From an uncultured Bacteroidota bacterium (GTDB taxonomy: Bacteria; Bacteroidota; Bacteroidia; Flavobacteriales_F; PHOS-HE28), in assembly GCA_902826215.1 (NCBI GenBank), contig CADEDY010000014.1, positions 1 through 64,000 of the forward strand: a DNA stretch of 64,000 nt, in the 5' to 3' direction. A model generated the notes under the pieces. It was not told where the DNA came from and did no database searches. It worked only from the letters and a program-made list of their open reading frames with translations. A program made the translations under genes and the position numbers. Positions 44,043 to 53,494 of the stretch are shown in pieces (position 1 is the stretch's first letter; each line of letters starts with the position of its first letter).

Positions 44043-44795
44043 TCATTGGGATGTGTCGAGGACATCATCCATGGTGAAAGCTCCTTTCCGACCATGCAAC
44101 CACTCCGCCGCGATCACGGCTCCTTGCGCAAAGCCGGTGCGATCGAAGGCTTCGTGACTGATGACGATCCGGTCGTTGCCACTTGTCCAACTGACTGCAT
44201 GCTTTCCGGGGACTTCACCGATACGCTCACTCCGGATGGGCACTGGGGCGGTGGCAGGTGGCAAGGCCAGGTGGCGATCTGCATCCTGCTCTTGCAATTC
44301 GAACCCCGAATACCGTGCTGTTTTCAGGTCAATGTCACGGGCCAGGGTGATCGCCGTACCGCTCGGTGCATCGAGCTTATGGACGTGGTGGATCTCATCA
44401 ATGTGCACGTTGTAACTGGGCTGTCGGTCCATCAGCCCAGCGAGCATGCGGTTCACGCGGAAGAAGAGGTTGACACCGATGCTGAAATTGCTGGCCCAGA
44501 GCAAGCTTCCCTGCTTTTCGCGAACCAAGGTGTGGATCACATTGAGTTGATCATACCAGCCCGTGGTGCCAACGACCAAAGGAACACCATGTTCGAGGCA
44601 CAGTTCCATATTCGCCAACGCGGTCTCCGGTCGGCTGAATTCAATGGCGACATCGGCACCGGTCGGCGCCGCGCCGGCATTCGAAGTGCCAACCCTCAGG
44701 ACCACGTCGTGCCCACGCGCAATGGCTGCCTGTTCGATGGCCTTACCCATCTTGCCGTAACCGTAAAGTGCGATCCGCATGTTCTTCGTCATCAC
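44043..44795 (-). CDS. dapB: 4-hydroxy-tetrahydrodipicolinate reductase DapB
   Basis: 250 aa. It catalyses the NAD(P)H-dependent second step of the diaminopimelate/lysine pathway. The nucleotide motif GYGKMG is at about residue 12, the VGTTGW segment near 93, and the signature EIHHVHKLDAPSGTA with the catalytic His pair and Lys near residue 137. ATG 44795 or the in-frame ATG at 44780 (MRIALYG) could be the true start. A TACCTTCG box (44809-44816) lies upstream. It is part of the parA-parB-DUF5683-dapB-lepB cluster common in Bacteroidota. Confidence 0.95.
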   Translation of the reverse strand: MMTKNMRIALYGYGKMGKAIEQAAIARGHDVVLRVGTSNAGAAPTGADVAIEFSRPETALANMELCLEHGVPLVVGTTGWYDQLNVIHTLVREKQGSLLWASNFSIGVNLFFRVNRMLAGLMDRQPSYNVHIDEIHHVHKLDAPSGTAITLARDIDLKTARYSGFELQEQDADRHLALPPATAPVPIRSERIGEVPGKHAVSWTSGNDRIVISHEAFDRTGFAQGAVIAAEWLHGRKGAFTMDDVLDTSQ

Positions 44796-44829
44796 GTTCG
44801 AAGGATGGCGAAGGTAACCGTGCCGCTGG

Positions 44830-45453
44830 CTAGCGAAGGGTCAAACCCAAGGTGAGGCCGGGCGCTCCCAAGCTGGTCAACTCCAGTGAGGGAGCGACGA
44901 CCAGCGACAGGTCACGCCCCACATCGAACCGCACGAAATGCGCGTCCACACTGGCATCCACGATGTTGAGGACGTACACGGCGCCGATCGCGATGTAGCT
45001 GAGATCGCGCCATTTGCGGTAGGTGTTCGTTACGTCCAAGAGTTGTGAGGCACTGATCCGCCCATTGAATTCATCGATGGTCGTCGGGTCCCCATCGACA
45101 ACAGCGATGTAGGCATCCTTGTAGCGACGATACTCGCGGGTATTCCGTTGGATGAATCCATAGCTCACCCCCAAGCCGGCCCAAACGATCGGCGCTTTCC
45201 AGTACTTGCGGTTGTAGATCTGGCCTGCTCCGGGCAGCACAGCAGAAAGGAGGGTGGCCTTCCGAGGAGAATGCCGGCCACGCCAATCGAGGGTGTCGAT
45301 GTCCGCGTCATCCTTCGCTCGTATCTCGCCCTCGATCATTAGGGGGGCGGCGACGGCTGCGGAATCCACTACCGGCGTCCGATAAGGGGGCTCGGTTTGC
45401 GCACAAGCGCCACCGATCATAACTGAACAAAGAAGGATCGTGCAGACCCGCAT
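44830..45453 (-). CDS. DUF5683-family envelope protein
   Basis: A protein of about 207 aa with a signal peptide (ending GGACAQ) and the DUF5683 core: ATLLSAVLPGAGQIYNRKYW followed by a hydrophobic APIVWAGLGVSYGFI segment and a region with YRKWRDLSYIAIGAVYVLNI. Such proteins are consistently encoded beside parB and dapB in Bacteroidota; the function is unknown. The start ATG 45453 is preferred to a TTG further upstream because the signal peptide begins there and GACCTTTG (45460-45467) lies just before it. Confidence 0.85.
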   Translation of the reverse strand: MRVCTILLCSVMIGGACAQTEPPYRTPVVDSAAVAAPLMIEGEIRAKDDADIDTLDWRGRHSPRKATLLSAVLPGAGQIYNRKYWKAPIVWAGLGVSYGFIQRNTREYRRYKDAYIAVVDGDPTTIDEFNGRISASQLLDVTNTYRKWRDLSYIAIGAVYVLNIVDASVDAHFVRFDVGRDLSLVVAPSLELTSLGAPGLTLGLTLR

Positions 45454-45459
45454 CAGGCC

Positions 45460-45467
45460 CAAAGGTC
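45460..45467 (-). promoter_or_regulatory. Candidate -7 box GACCTTTG
   Basis: It ends 6 nt before the DUF5683 ATG. The same octamer precedes the dipeptide epimerase gene (59618-59625). It would allow expression separate from parAB. Confidence 0.35.
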
Positions 45468-45488
45468 GCAACTACCGGACCAAGGCGC

Positions 45489-46370
45489 TCACCCTTGGAT
45501 CACGTTCAGGATCCGGCGCAGTTCGTCCTCGCTCTTGAAGGCGATCTCGATCTTGCCTTTTCCATCGGGCGTCTGCTTCACCGATACACGGCTGCCAATA
45601 TGCTGCGCCAGCAGTTTGCTCAGATCCTTCATCGGTCGAGCAGTGCTTTTGCTGCTGCTCTTCGGCGCCGAAGTGCGCGTGAGTTCTTCCACTTGACGCA
45701 CGCTCAACTGGCTGCTGATGATCGTCTGGTACAGTTCCACCTGACGGGCGGCATCTCCGACCGCGATCAACGCGCGCGCATGGCCCATGCCGATGACCCG
45801 CTGCCGAAGGCCTAGCTGGATCTCAGGCGGCAGTCGCAGTAAGCGCAGGTAGTTCGTCACTGTCGTGCGGTCCTTGCCCACCTTCTCACTCAGTTGCTCT
45901 TGGGTCAGCTTCACTTCATCCACCAAGCGCTGGAAGCTTATAGCGACTTCGATGGCGTCCAGCTCTTCGCGCTGGATGTTCTCGACCAGCGCCATCTCCA
46001 ACATGGCCTCGTCATTGGCTACGCGGATGTATGCTGGTAGTTCGGTAAGACCGGCCAGTTGTGAAGCCCGGAAGCGACGCTCACCACTGATCAGCTGGTA
46101 ACGATCGTAGCCCACCTTGCGCAAGGTCACGGGCTGGATCACACCGAGCTCCTTGATGCTCTGCGATAATTCGGCCAAGGCCTCTTCGCTGAAATGCGTG
46201 CGTGGCTGAAAGGGATTGGGCTCGATATGAGCGACCGGCACCGTGCCGATGGGACTACTTGCTCGCGGTGTTCCGGGTTCGCCGGTCGGACGTGCGCTCG
46301 TGGTGATCTCGGTGCTCGGATCGTCCAACAGGGCGCTCAAGCCGCGACCCAGGCCTTTCTTCTTGGTCAT
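45489..46370 (-). CDS. parB: Chromosome-partitioning protein ParB
   Basis: 293 aa. An N-terminal basic GLGRGLSALL segment that contacts ParA, the CTP-binding ParB/Srx domain with NPFQPRTHF and GERRFRASQLAG boxes, a helix-turn-helix (LTQEQLSEKVGKDRTTVTNY) that binds parS, and a C-terminal dimerisation domain. It overlaps the parA stop by 4 bp. No parS-like palindrome was seen in the window. Confidence 0.95.
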   Translation of the reverse strand: MTKKKGLGRGLSALLDDPSTEITTSARPTGEPGTPRASSPIGTVPVAHIEPNPFQPRTHFSEEALAELSQSIKELGVIQPVTLRKVGYDRYQLISGERRFRASQLAGLTELPAYIRVANDEAMLEMALVENIQREELDAIEVAISFQRLVDEVKLTQEQLSEKVGKDRTTVTNYLRLLRLPPEIQLGLRQRVIGMGHARALIAVGDAARQVELYQTIISSQLSVRQVEELTRTSAPKSSSKSTARPMKDLSKLLAQHIGSRVSVKQTPDGKGKIEIAFKSEDELRRILNVIQG

Positions 46371-47182
46371 TGTTCGGTTTCTACGGCAACGGTACGCTCG
46401 TGCTCAGGAATGCGGGTGAGGCTGTTCTTCTGCAGGATCTCACGGGCCAGGTTCAAATAATTCACAGCGCCTTTGCTGGTGGCATCGTGCATGATGATCG
46501 TCTGTCCATGGCTCGGCGCTTCGCCCAAGGCCACGTTGCGGTGTATCACCGTGTCGAATACGAATTGCTGGAAGTGGGTCTTCACTTCTTCCACCACTTG
46601 ATTGGCCAAGCGCAGGCGGCTGTCGTACATGGTCAACAACATGCCTTCTATCACCAATGCGGGATTCAGGCGCTGTTGAACGATCTTGATGGTATTGAGC
46701 AACTTGCCAAGACCTTCCAATGCGAAATACTCGCACTGTACGGGCACGATCACGCTGTCGCTGGCGGTGAGGCTGTTCACGGTCACTAGACCGAGGGAGG
46801 GGGAGCAGTCCACGATGATGAAGTCGTACTGATCGCGTACTTGATCCAATACGTTCTTCAGTTGTTGCTCGCGATCCCGCATGTCGATCATCTCGATCTC
46901 GGCGCCCACCAGGTCGATGTGGCCCGGCAAAAGGTCCATGTTCGGGTTGTCCGTGCTCAGGATCACATCGCTCGGCGGTGTGTTGTTGATGATGCACTCG
47001 TAGATGCTGGCCTTCACGTTGCGCGGGTCATAGCCCACACCGCTGGTAGCATTGGCCTGTGGGTCGGCATCCACCAATAGGGTGCGGCGCTCGAGCACAC
47101 CCAAGCTGGCTGCAAGATTGATCGCGGTGGTGGTCTTGCCCACGCCGCCTTTCTGGTTCACGATGGAGATGATCTTGGCCAT
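46367..47182 (-). CDS. parA: Chromosome-partitioning ATPase ParA (Soj)
   Basis: 271 aa. The deviant Walker A motif QKGGVGKTTTAINLA is at about residue 9, Walker A' is LLVDADPQANATSG and Walker B IIVDCSPSLG. It forms DNA-bound dimers that move ParB-parS complexes during chromosome segregation. It is the first gene of the parA-parB pair. About 65 nt upstream, GTTCTTTG (47248-47255, minus strand) followed by TGG is similar to several other -7 boxes in the window. Confidence 0.96.
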   Translation of the reverse strand: MAKIISIVNQKGGVGKTTTAINLAASLGVLERRTLLVDADPQANATSGVGYDPRNVKASIYECIINNTPPSDVILSTDNPNMDLLPGHIDLVGAEIEMIDMRDREQQLKNVLDQVRDQYDFIIVDCSPSLGLVTVNSLTASDSVIVPVQCEYFALEGLGKLLNTIKIVQQRLNPALVIEGMLLTMYDSRLRLANQVVEEVKTHFQQFVFDTVIHRNVALGEAPSHGQTIIMHDATSKGAVNYLNLAREILQKNSLTRIPEHERTVAVETEQ

Positions 47183-47394
47183 GCTCTTCGGGGTTTGAGG
47201 TTCGTCGTTGGCCTATTACTAAGCGTTGGGTCAACGGTTGACGGCCACAAAGAACAGGGCAGATGCAGCCAAAACCGTGTTGGTAACTCATCGAGTTTTG
47301 AACAGGGAAGTGTGGTAGGCGTGACGTATGCACCTTAGGCGTTTCGAGAACCATGGAACAAGCTCACTACTATTGCCTACTGAAATCCCTGCCG

Positions 47395-48363
47395 ATGCGT
47401 GCACTCGTTCTATGGCTCTTCATACTTCCGCTTCTGGTCAACGGCCAGAACATCATTGACAACCGCACTGCGAACGTCCTGCCCTTATGGAAGAAAGGGG
47501 ATCGCTTCACCTATCAAGTGAAGAAGACGGAACAGAAGATCAAGAACGCGGTGGTGAGCGAGTCGGGCGAGGTACACTACAAGGTCACGTACACTGTTCT
47601 GGATACGGTAGGTGGCCAATTCCTAATGGAGCAGCGTCTGAGCGATTTCCAACTGGTCGCGAGCAAGAAAGAGGCGGAAATGAGCCAAGAAGAGCGGGTG
47701 ATCGCCGACCGGATGCTCTCCATGTTCGAGGATGTTCCAATGAACTACAGCTGCACGCTCGATGGAACCGAATTGACACTCGTGAACGTCGATGAGGTGT
47801 TGCAAATGACCCGTTCGGCATTGGAGACCTTGTCCTCATCATTTCCGGATGAAGAGAACAAAGTAGCCTTCAACAGTGTGATCGACGCGATCCTGACACC
47901 TGAGGCCATGAGCACCAGTGCATTGGAGAATGCGGAGAACCTGCATACCCTTTTCGGCGGAGGCTACGTGGTAGGTGACCGGTTGAAGCAGGAGGTGGAA
48001 CTGCCCAATCTACTGGGTGGAGACCCATTGCCCGGAAAGTTGGAATTGGTGATGAATACGCTGGATCAGCGAACGGGTCTAGGGACCTTCATGATGACCC
48101 TGCAGGTGGATGGTGCTAAGTTGGCTGCCATCGCGACGGACATGGTGAAGAAGATGGCCGATGCACTGGAGGTACAAGGTGAAATGAGCCCAGCGGATAA
48201 GCGGGAACTGGATGAGGTCTTCCGTTCCATGCGCATCAACGATACCGTGAAGACCACCGTGGATCTGAATGTGGCCATAGTTACGGTTCTCAGCTACAAA
48301 CGGGAGGTGACCATGAAAGGTCATCGCAACGTGGAATCAACTGAGTACAAGTTGATCCGTTGA
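47395..48363 (+). CDS. Exported hypothetical protein, 322 aa
   Basis: A signal peptide (MRALVLWLFILPLLVNGQ) followed by a mainly beta domain (about 30-130; KGDRFTYQVKKTEQKI, VHYKVTYTVLDTVGG) and a more helical acidic middle section. I do not recognise the family. An in-frame ATG at 47353 would add 14 residues ahead of the signal peptide; the shorter version is preferred. It has no co-directional neighbour and is convergent with thrS. Confidence 0.7.
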   Translation: MRALVLWLFILPLLVNGQNIIDNRTANVLPLWKKGDRFTYQVKKTEQKIKNAVVSESGEVHYKVTYTVLDTVGGQFLMEQRLSDFQLVASKKEAEMSQEERVIADRMLSMFEDVPMNYSCTLDGTELTLVNVDEVLQMTRSALETLSSSFPDEENKVAFNSVIDAILTPEAMSTSALENAENLHTLFGGGYVVGDRLKQEVELPNLLGGDPLPGKLELVMNTLDQRTGLGTFMMTLQVDGAKLAAIATDMVKKMADALEVQGEMSPADKRELDEVFRSMRINDTVKTTVDLNVAIVTVLSYKREVTMKGHRNVESTEYKLIR

Positions 48364-48415
48364 CGCAGTAGCGTGCGACCTCTTTAGGATCCGATCGACC
48401 GCAGAAAGGGTAAGC

Positions 48416-50377
48416 CTATTCCATACCTATCGGAACCGGTCGCAGCTGCACCGCGATCCTTTCCTCCAGCATGGCAGCGAAGGCATCGGTGGTCATGGTG
48501 CCCAGATCCCCTTGGCCGTGTTCACGCACGGCAACGGTTCCATCGGCGGCTTCCTTTTCACCGATCACGAGCATGAACGGGGTCTTCGCCAATTCGGCAT
48601 CGCGGATCTTCCGTCCCACCTTCTCGTTGCGCTCGTCCACCGTGGCTCGCACGCCCAAGGCCTTCAGCTTCTCTGCAAGGCGCAAGCAGGCATCCACGTA
48701 CTTGTCGCTCACGGGAAGGATCGCGGCCTGTTCCGGGGTCAACCACAACGGGAAACGACCGGCGGTGTGTTCGATGATGACCGCGATGAAACGCTCCAAC
48801 GAACCGAACGGCGCGCGATGGATCATCACCGGACGGTGCTTAGCGTTGTCGCTTCCGACGTATTCCAATTCGAATCGCTCGGGGAGGTTATAGTCCACTT
48901 GGATGGTGCCCAATTGCCACTTCCGGCCCAAGGCATCCTTCACCATGAAGTCGAGTTTCGGGCCGTAGAACGCAGCCTCGCCATACTCCACAACGGTCTT
49001 CAAACCACTGGCTGCAGCCGCATCGATGATGGCCTGTTCTGCCTTCTCCCAGTTCTCGTCACTGCCGATGTACTTGCTGCGGTCCTCCTCGTCGCGCAAG
49101 CTAACCTGGGCTTCGAAGCTCTCGAAGTTCAAAGCGCGCAGCACGAGCAGGACGAGGTCGATCACTTTCATGAATTCTTCCTTCACCTGGTCGGGCCGGC
49201 AGAAGAGGTGGGCATCGTCCTGTGTAAACCCGCGAACGCGCGCCAAACCGTGCAATTCGCCGCTCTGCTCGTAGCGATAGACCGTGCCGAACTCCGCCAA
49301 GCGCAGCGGAAGGTCCTTGTAACTGCGTGGCCGACTTGCGAAGATCTCGCAGTGGTGCGGGCAGTTCATCGGCTTCAGCATGAAGAGTTCGCCCTCCTGT
49401 GGCGTACTGATCGGCTGGAAGCTGTCCTTCCCGTATTTCTCCCAGTGGCCGCTGGTCTCATAGAGTGCTTTGCTGCCGATATGCGGCGTAGCGACCTGCA
49501 CGTAGCCCGCCTCCTCTTGGGCGTTCTTCATGAAATTGATGAGACGCTCGCGCAATGAGGCACCTTTCGGTAACCAAAGTGGAAGACCTGCACCTACACG
49601 CTCGCTGAAGGTGAAGAGGTCCAATTCCTTGCCGAGCTTGCGGTGGTCGCGCTTCTTGGCCTCCTCCAAGAGCACGAGGTATTCCTCGAGTTCTTTCTGC
49701 TTCGGAAAGGTGATGCCGTACAAACGTGTGAGCTGCTTCCTCTTTTCATCGCCGCGCCAGTATGCGCCGGCAACGCTCATCACCTTGGCGGCCTTGATGG
49801 ATCCGGTGTCCGGAATGTGCGGTCCACGGCACAGGTCGGTGAAGTTCCCTTGGCTGTAAAAGGTGATCTCGCCGTCGTTCAAGCCATCGAGCAGTTCGAG
49901 CTTGTATTCATCGCCCTTCTCGGTGAAGTACTTGATCGCATCGGCCTTACTGATCTCCTTCCGGTCGAAGGTGAGTTTCTTGCTCGCGAGTTCCTTCATC
50001 TTGGCCTCGATGGCCGCGAAGTCGCCCTCGCCGATCGTGCGTTCGCCCAGATCGATATCGTAGTAGAAGCCATTCTCGATGGGCGGACCGATACCGAACT
50101 TGGTGCCGGGGTAGAGCGCTTCGATCGCTTCAGCCATCAAGTGGGCACTGCTGTGCCACATCGTCGCCTTTCCTTCGGGATCGTTCCACGTCAGCAGCGC
50201 CAGCGTGCAATTTCCGGGGAGAGGCCGGTTCGCATCCCGCAGCTCGCCATTCACTTTGGCGGAAAGGACATTGCGGGCCAAGCCTTCGCTGATGCTTTTG
50301 GCCACGTCCATGGCGGTAGCACCTTTGTCATAAGAGCGGACGGAACCGTCCGGCAGGGACACATCGATCTTCATCAT
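48416..50377 (-). CDS. thrS: Threonyl-tRNA synthetase
   Basis: 653 aa, normal length. N-terminal TGS domain (1-65), second additional (editing) domain (about 70-230), class II catalytic core (about 245-540) and C-terminal anticodon-binding domain. The zinc ligands that select threonine are visible in [10 protein letters not shown] (Cys), QDDAHLFCR (His) and [13 protein letters not shown] (His). It lies alone here, whereas in many bacteria it precedes infC-rpmI-rplT. A TACTTTTG box lies 39 bp upstream. Confidence 0.97.
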   Translation of the reverse strand: MMKIDVSLPDGSVRSYDKGATAMDVAKSISEGLARNVLSAKVNGELRDANRPLPGNCTLALLTWNDPEGKATMWHSSAHLMAEAIEALYPGTKFGIGPPIENGFYYDIDLGERTIGEGDFAAIEAKMKELASKKLTFDRKEISKADAIKYFTEKGDEYKLELLDGLNDGEITFYSQGNFTDLCRGPHIPDTGSIKAAKVMSVAGAYWRGDEKRKQLTRLYGITFPKQKELEEYLVLLEEAKKRDHRKLGKELDLFTFSERVGAGLPLWLPKGASLRERLINFMKNAQEEAGYVQVATPHIGSKALYETSGHWEKYGKDSFQPISTPQEGELFMLKPMNCPHHCEIFASRPRSYKDLPLRLAEFGTVYRYEQSGELHGLARVRGFTQDDAHLFCRPDQVKEEFMKVIDLVLLVLRALNFESFEAQVSLRDEEDRSKYIGSDENWEKAEQAIIDAAAASGLKTVVEYGEAAFYGPKLDFMVKDALGRKWQLGTIQVDYNLPERFELEYVGSDNAKHRPVMIHRAPFGSLERFIAVIIEHTAGRFPLWLTPEQAAILPVSDKYVDACLRLAEKLKALGVRATVDERNEKVGRKIRDAELAKTPFMLVIGEKEAADGTVAVREHGQGDLGTMTTDAFAAMLEERIAVQLRPVPIGME

Positions 50378-50416
50378 GGGGCGCAGCCACCCTACGAGCG
50401 GCGGTCAGCGGGGCCA

Positions 50417-50424
50417 CAAAAGTA
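50417..50424 (-). promoter_or_regulatory. -7 box TACTTTTG of thrS
   Basis: A perfect TAnnTTTG match, followed by TGGCC, 39 bp upstream of the thrS start. TTTTCG lies about 22 bp further upstream as a weak -33. The short leader leaves no room for a T-box. Confidence 0.5.
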
Positions 50425-50446
50425 GCGTTCCACCGATACTGGTGGC

Positions 50447-50479
50447 CGAAAAGCAGCAAGGCCTCCAGCGATGGAGGCC
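50447..50479 (-). terminator. Probable terminator of the TPR gene
   Basis: On the minus strand GGCCTCCA pairs with TGGAGGCC around TCGC, followed by TTGCTGCTTTTCGG. The T-run is interrupted. It separates the TPR gene from thrS. Confidence 0.6.
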
Positions 50480-50521
50480 CTACCACTACCCGAGGGGTCG
50501 TTCGGGTTACGGCAAAACGAA

Positions 50522-51238
50522 CTAGCGGTCGCAATGGAGGAGCATCAGCTCTTCCACAGATCGGTCTCCCAGATCATGCGCTTGCTGGAGAGCATAACAA
50601 CCTTCCTGGCGGCGATCCTGCCGGAAAAGCACAATGGCCAATTGGGCATAGGCCTGATCCAATGTGGGGTCGATCTCAATGGCTTTTTCCAGGTCAGCGA
50701 TGGCACGATCATCATCGCGAAGTGCACTGCGCACGATACCGCGATCACACCACGCCATGGCGTTGTAGCCAGCGATGTTCACCAAGCGGTCATAGTGGCG
50801 CAAGGCGGTGGGTAGGTCGTTCTCTTCCATGGCCATACGACCCAATTCGAACAAGGCGTGCTCTGCAGCCGGACCATTGGCATTGAGGCCAACGACCTTG
50901 TGCAGATCGCTCTTCGCTTCGGCCTTGGCATTGGTCGCGGTGAAGACCTCGGCTCGGCGCAGCAAGGCGTGGACATCAGCTGGCTCCATGGCGATCAAGT
51001 GGTCCAGATCGCTCAGGGCCCCGGTGTGGTCACCCTGAACGAGACGCGAAACGGCTCGGTAGTACCAGGCCTTGGCGTTCCCTGGCTCCTCAAGGACCAC
51101 CTTGTTGAATGCCGATTCGGCGGCTTCCGGGTTCTCCTTCTTCAAGGCTGTAAGGCCAGCGATCATGTCGCCATCAGCTGTTTGGGCCAAGGTGGCCGTG
51201 GAAAAGAGCAAGCTGAGAAGGGGTAGTGCGATCTTCAT
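50522..51238 (-). CDS. Exported TPR protein, 238 aa
   Basis: A signal peptide (ending TATLAQ) and about six TPRs covering the rest (for example AESAFNKVVLEEPGNAKAWY, GALSDLDHLIAMEPADVHAL, RAIADLEKAIEIDPTLDQAY). It ends in a Cys/His-containing tail ELMLLHCDR. Probably a periplasmic scaffold; the partner is unknown. Start 51238 is chosen because the signal peptide begins there; the frame extends further upstream without recognisable content. Confidence 0.8.
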   Translation of the reverse strand: MKIALPLLSLLFSTATLAQTADGDMIAGLTALKKENPEAAESAFNKVVLEEPGNAKAWYYRAVSRLVQGDHTGALSDLDHLIAMEPADVHALLRRAEVFTATNAKAEAKSDLHKVVGLNANGPAAEHALFELGRMAMEENDLPTALRHYDRLVNIAGYNAMAWCDRGIVRSALRDDDRAIADLEKAIEIDPTLDQAYAQLAIVLFRQDRRQEGCYALQQAHDLGDRSVEELMLLHCDR

Positions 51239-51312
51239 GCGGGGCTTTGGAACGGGATCGCGCCGTGAAAGTTCCCATCGATCGGTTGAAAATTCTCGAC
51301 CTGCTTCAACAG

Positions 51313-51340
51313 TTGGTCGGTTGGCGCACGGATACTTTCG
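51313..51340 (+). promoter_or_regulatory. Candidate promoter of the DoxX gene
   Basis: TTG (51313-51315) and TACTTTCG (51333-51340) are 17 bp apart. The -7 box ends 4 nt before the ATG at 51345, implying leaderless transcription. Confidence 0.5.
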
Positions 51341-51344
51341 CCCC

Positions 51345-51743
51345 ATGCTGCTCAATAGCGACCCCGTCAACGAAGATGTCGGCTACCTCTTTCTCCGCAT
51401 CGGCGCAGGTGGCACCATGTTTTGGCAGCATGGCTGGCCGAAATTGATGCATTTCTCGGAGCGTATGGATGATTTTGCCGACCCCTTTGGCCTCGGTTCG
51501 GCTTTCTCCTTGATCCTGATCCTGTTCGCAGAGGTCCTCTGCGCTGCCTGTGTCACTCTAGGTATATGGACCAGAGCGGCTTGCGTGCCATTGATCATCG
51601 CCATGGCGGTGATCGTCTTCATGGTGAAAGGCGATGCTGGTTTCGCCGAGAAGGAGCTGGCTGCGGTCTACTTGGTCATGTTCGCCACCATCCTGTTCAC
51701 AGGAAGCGGTCGCTTCGCCATCAATCGGATCTCGTTCAATTGA
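51345..51743 (+). CDS. DoxX-family membrane protein
   Basis: 132 aa with four membrane helices. The N-terminal helix LFLRIGAGGTMFWQHGWPKL and the following FGLGSAFSLILILFAEV segment match the DoxX/DoxD family; family members act in respiratory or thiol/redox complexes of the inner membrane, but the role of this one is not known. It is convergent with the STELLO-type gene, 12 bp between stops. Confidence 0.82.
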   Translation: MLLNSDPVNEDVGYLFLRIGAGGTMFWQHGWPKLMHFSERMDDFADPFGLGSAFSLILILFAEVLCAACVTLGIWTRAACVPLIIAMAVIVFMVKGDAGFAEKELAAVYLVMFATILFTGSGRFAINRISFN

Positions 51744-51755
51744 ACCCGGTCGGGG

Positions 51756-52763
51756 TCAACCCAACTTCGCGATATCGCTGAGCCAAGCTTCAAGCAAAGG
51801 CCGTTCATCTTCGCCCACCAAGCCCATGGTGATGAACTCGTTGTAGCAAGCACGCATGTTGGCGCCGATGTGCTCCGCGCCAGGCTTCAAGGGTAGGGCT
51901 TGCAGACGGTCGCAGATCGCTTTGTTGTTCTGGTAGCCGATGACCTCGTCTGCAAAGTCCTTCATCAGGTTGTGCGCATTGCGTTCCTGCCAGACGGTCG
52001 CATTGTGGAAGAGCACGTCCCAGCCATTCTCCCAACAGATCCGGACCGCCACATAGCTCCGCCAGATGTCCGTCATTCGGAAGCTGCAATAGGAGGGGAG
52101 GTACAACAACGTGAAGGCCTCACGGAACCACGACGTGTTCTGTGAATTGAAAGGGCACCAAGCGCCTTTTCCCAACGAAACCGGGGTTTCGCGCTGATCG
52201 AAGTTCAGTGGAAGCTTACCGGTGAGGCGATAGATGGCGTCCACATCGGGATTCTCATCCGCAAGCCCTTGCTGGATCGGGCAATTGCGCTTCGTCGGAG
52301 CTGGTGTTGCGGGTTGCTGGTCCTGCAGGTTCTCCAACGGAAAACCGCGGGGCCAGATCGGCTCTTCGCTGAATGAGCGGTAGAGGTTGACCCAACCCGT
52401 GCCTTCGAAGCTCGCTGCATGGTGTTCTCGTGTGCGGGCCTCCCAGAACGGCTCACGAGGGAAGTTGTCGTCGTCGGATTCGAGGATCACTTCCGCACCG
52501 CGTTGGATGGCCTCGAGGTAACCTAGGTTCTTGCGGCCGTAGTGCCTTTCTGGAAGCAAATTCGCCAACTCGAAGGGCATGGTCCTCTGCCGTGGAAGAC
52601 CCCAGAAATCGCAGCCTTCCAGCTCGAAATCGGCGGGCGATGGGCGATCCCCGATCAGGATGAAATCGATGCCACGTGCCGAGCAACCTTCGGCAAAGGA
52701 CTGCAACACCCCATTGGGCGCGGAGATGGATGTGATGACAAGGGCAGTGCGCGCGGAACTCAT
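51756..52763 (-). CDS. STELLO-type (DUF288) glycosyltransferase-like protein
   Basis: 335 aa, soluble. The N-terminal Rossmann-like region begins ALVITSISAPNGVLQSFA, followed by LPERHYGRKNLGYLEAIQRG and a DxD-like metal motif ILESDDDNFP near residue 96; later GAWCPFNSQNTSWFREAFTL and CSFRMTDIWRSYVA are typical of DUF288/STELLO. STELLO proteins are best known from plants and nematodes, with scattered bacterial members. It is the last gene of a three-gene glycosyltransferase operon, overlapping the GT2 gene by 4 bp, so it probably modifies a surface glycan. Confidence 0.78.
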   Translation of the reverse strand: MSSARTALVITSISAPNGVLQSFAEGCSARGIDFILIGDRPSPADFELEGCDFWGLPRQRTMPFELANLLPERHYGRKNLGYLEAIQRGAEVILESDDDNFPREPFWEARTREHHAASFEGTGWVNLYRSFSEEPIWPRGFPLENLQDQQPATPAPTKRNCPIQQGLADENPDVDAIYRLTGKLPLNFDQRETPVSLGKGAWCPFNSQNTSWFREAFTLLYLPSYCSFRMTDIWRSYVAVRICWENGWDVLFHNATVWQERNAHNLMKDFADEVIGYQNNKAICDRLQALPLKPGAEHIGANMRACYNEFITMGLVGEDERPLLEAWLSDIAKLG

Positions 52764-53494
52764 AGGCGTACGGATCGGAAAAGCAATCGTTTCTTGAAAT
52801 AGTGCAGCAGCACATCGATGGAATTGCGGATCGCCTTCTCGGAAACCCGGGGACTGGGCGCCTTGTAGTGGATCGGGATCTCCGCGAATCGGGTGAAGCG
52901 CAGCAGGTAGCGCAATTCCGTTTGGTAGAAGTGGGCCTTCGATAACAAAGGATACGCAAGGAATTTACCCACGATATTGCGGTGAAAGCCTTGGTAACCG
53001 GAGGTCATGTCATACATCCGCGTTCCGAGCATCACGTTGCTCAGGATGGTTCCCACCTTGGAGAGCACCAAGCGCTTGAAACTTGATTCCGTGATGGAGC
53101 CACCGTTGATGAAGCGGCTCCCGAATGCACATTCGTTGCCCTCATTCAATACCCTCAAGAACATGGGAAGCGCACGCGGATCGTGTGAAAGTCCCGCGTC
53201 CATTTCGATGATAAGCTCGTGGCCTTTGTCATAGGCCTCGCGGTAGCCGCGGAGGTAGGCATCCACCACATTCCGGTTCTCAGGGGCCCAAACGGCCTTG
53301 AAGCGTGGGTCGCGCTTTTCCAAGCCTTGACAGAGTTCCAGCGTTCGATCCTTGGAAACACCATCGACGATCAGGTAAACGGTGCCCGATTCTACACGGT
53401 CCAGCACTTGCGTGAGTGCTCTGGTGAACAATTCGAATTCCTGCTCTTCGTTGGCCAGCGGGATCACAAGCGCCCAATCGTTGTCGTAATACAT
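52760..53494 (-). CDS. GT2 glycosyltransferase, polyprenyl-phosphate type
   Basis: 244 aa. A GT-A domain starting ALVIPLANEEQEFE, a VDGVSKDRT motif, the metal-binding IIEMDAGLSHDP near residue 97 and the FGSRFINGG segment resemble dolichyl/polyprenyl-phosphate glycosyltransferases (DPM1/GtrB-like) without C-terminal membrane helices. It would load a sugar onto a lipid carrier at the inner membrane, which the GT-C protein encoded directly upstream could use as donor. That gene ends where this one starts. Confidence 0.85.
   Translation of the reverse strand: MYYDNDWALVIPLANEEQEFELFTRALTQVLDRVESGTVYLIVDGVSKDRTLELCQGLEKRDPRFKAVWAPENRNVVDAYLRGYREAYDKGHELIIEMDAGLSHDPRALPMFLRVLNEGNECAFGSRFINGGSITESSFKRLVLSKVGTILSNVMLGTRMYDMTSGYQGFHRNIVGKFLAYPLLSKAHFYQTELRYLLRFTRFAEIPIHYKAPSPRVSEKAIRNSIDVLLHYFKKRLLFRSVRL

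Noticed and set aside
45489-47394. Search for a parS palindrome near parAB
   Set aside because: No sequence close to the known parS palindrome was seen here or elsewhere in the window; parS is probably nearer the origin.
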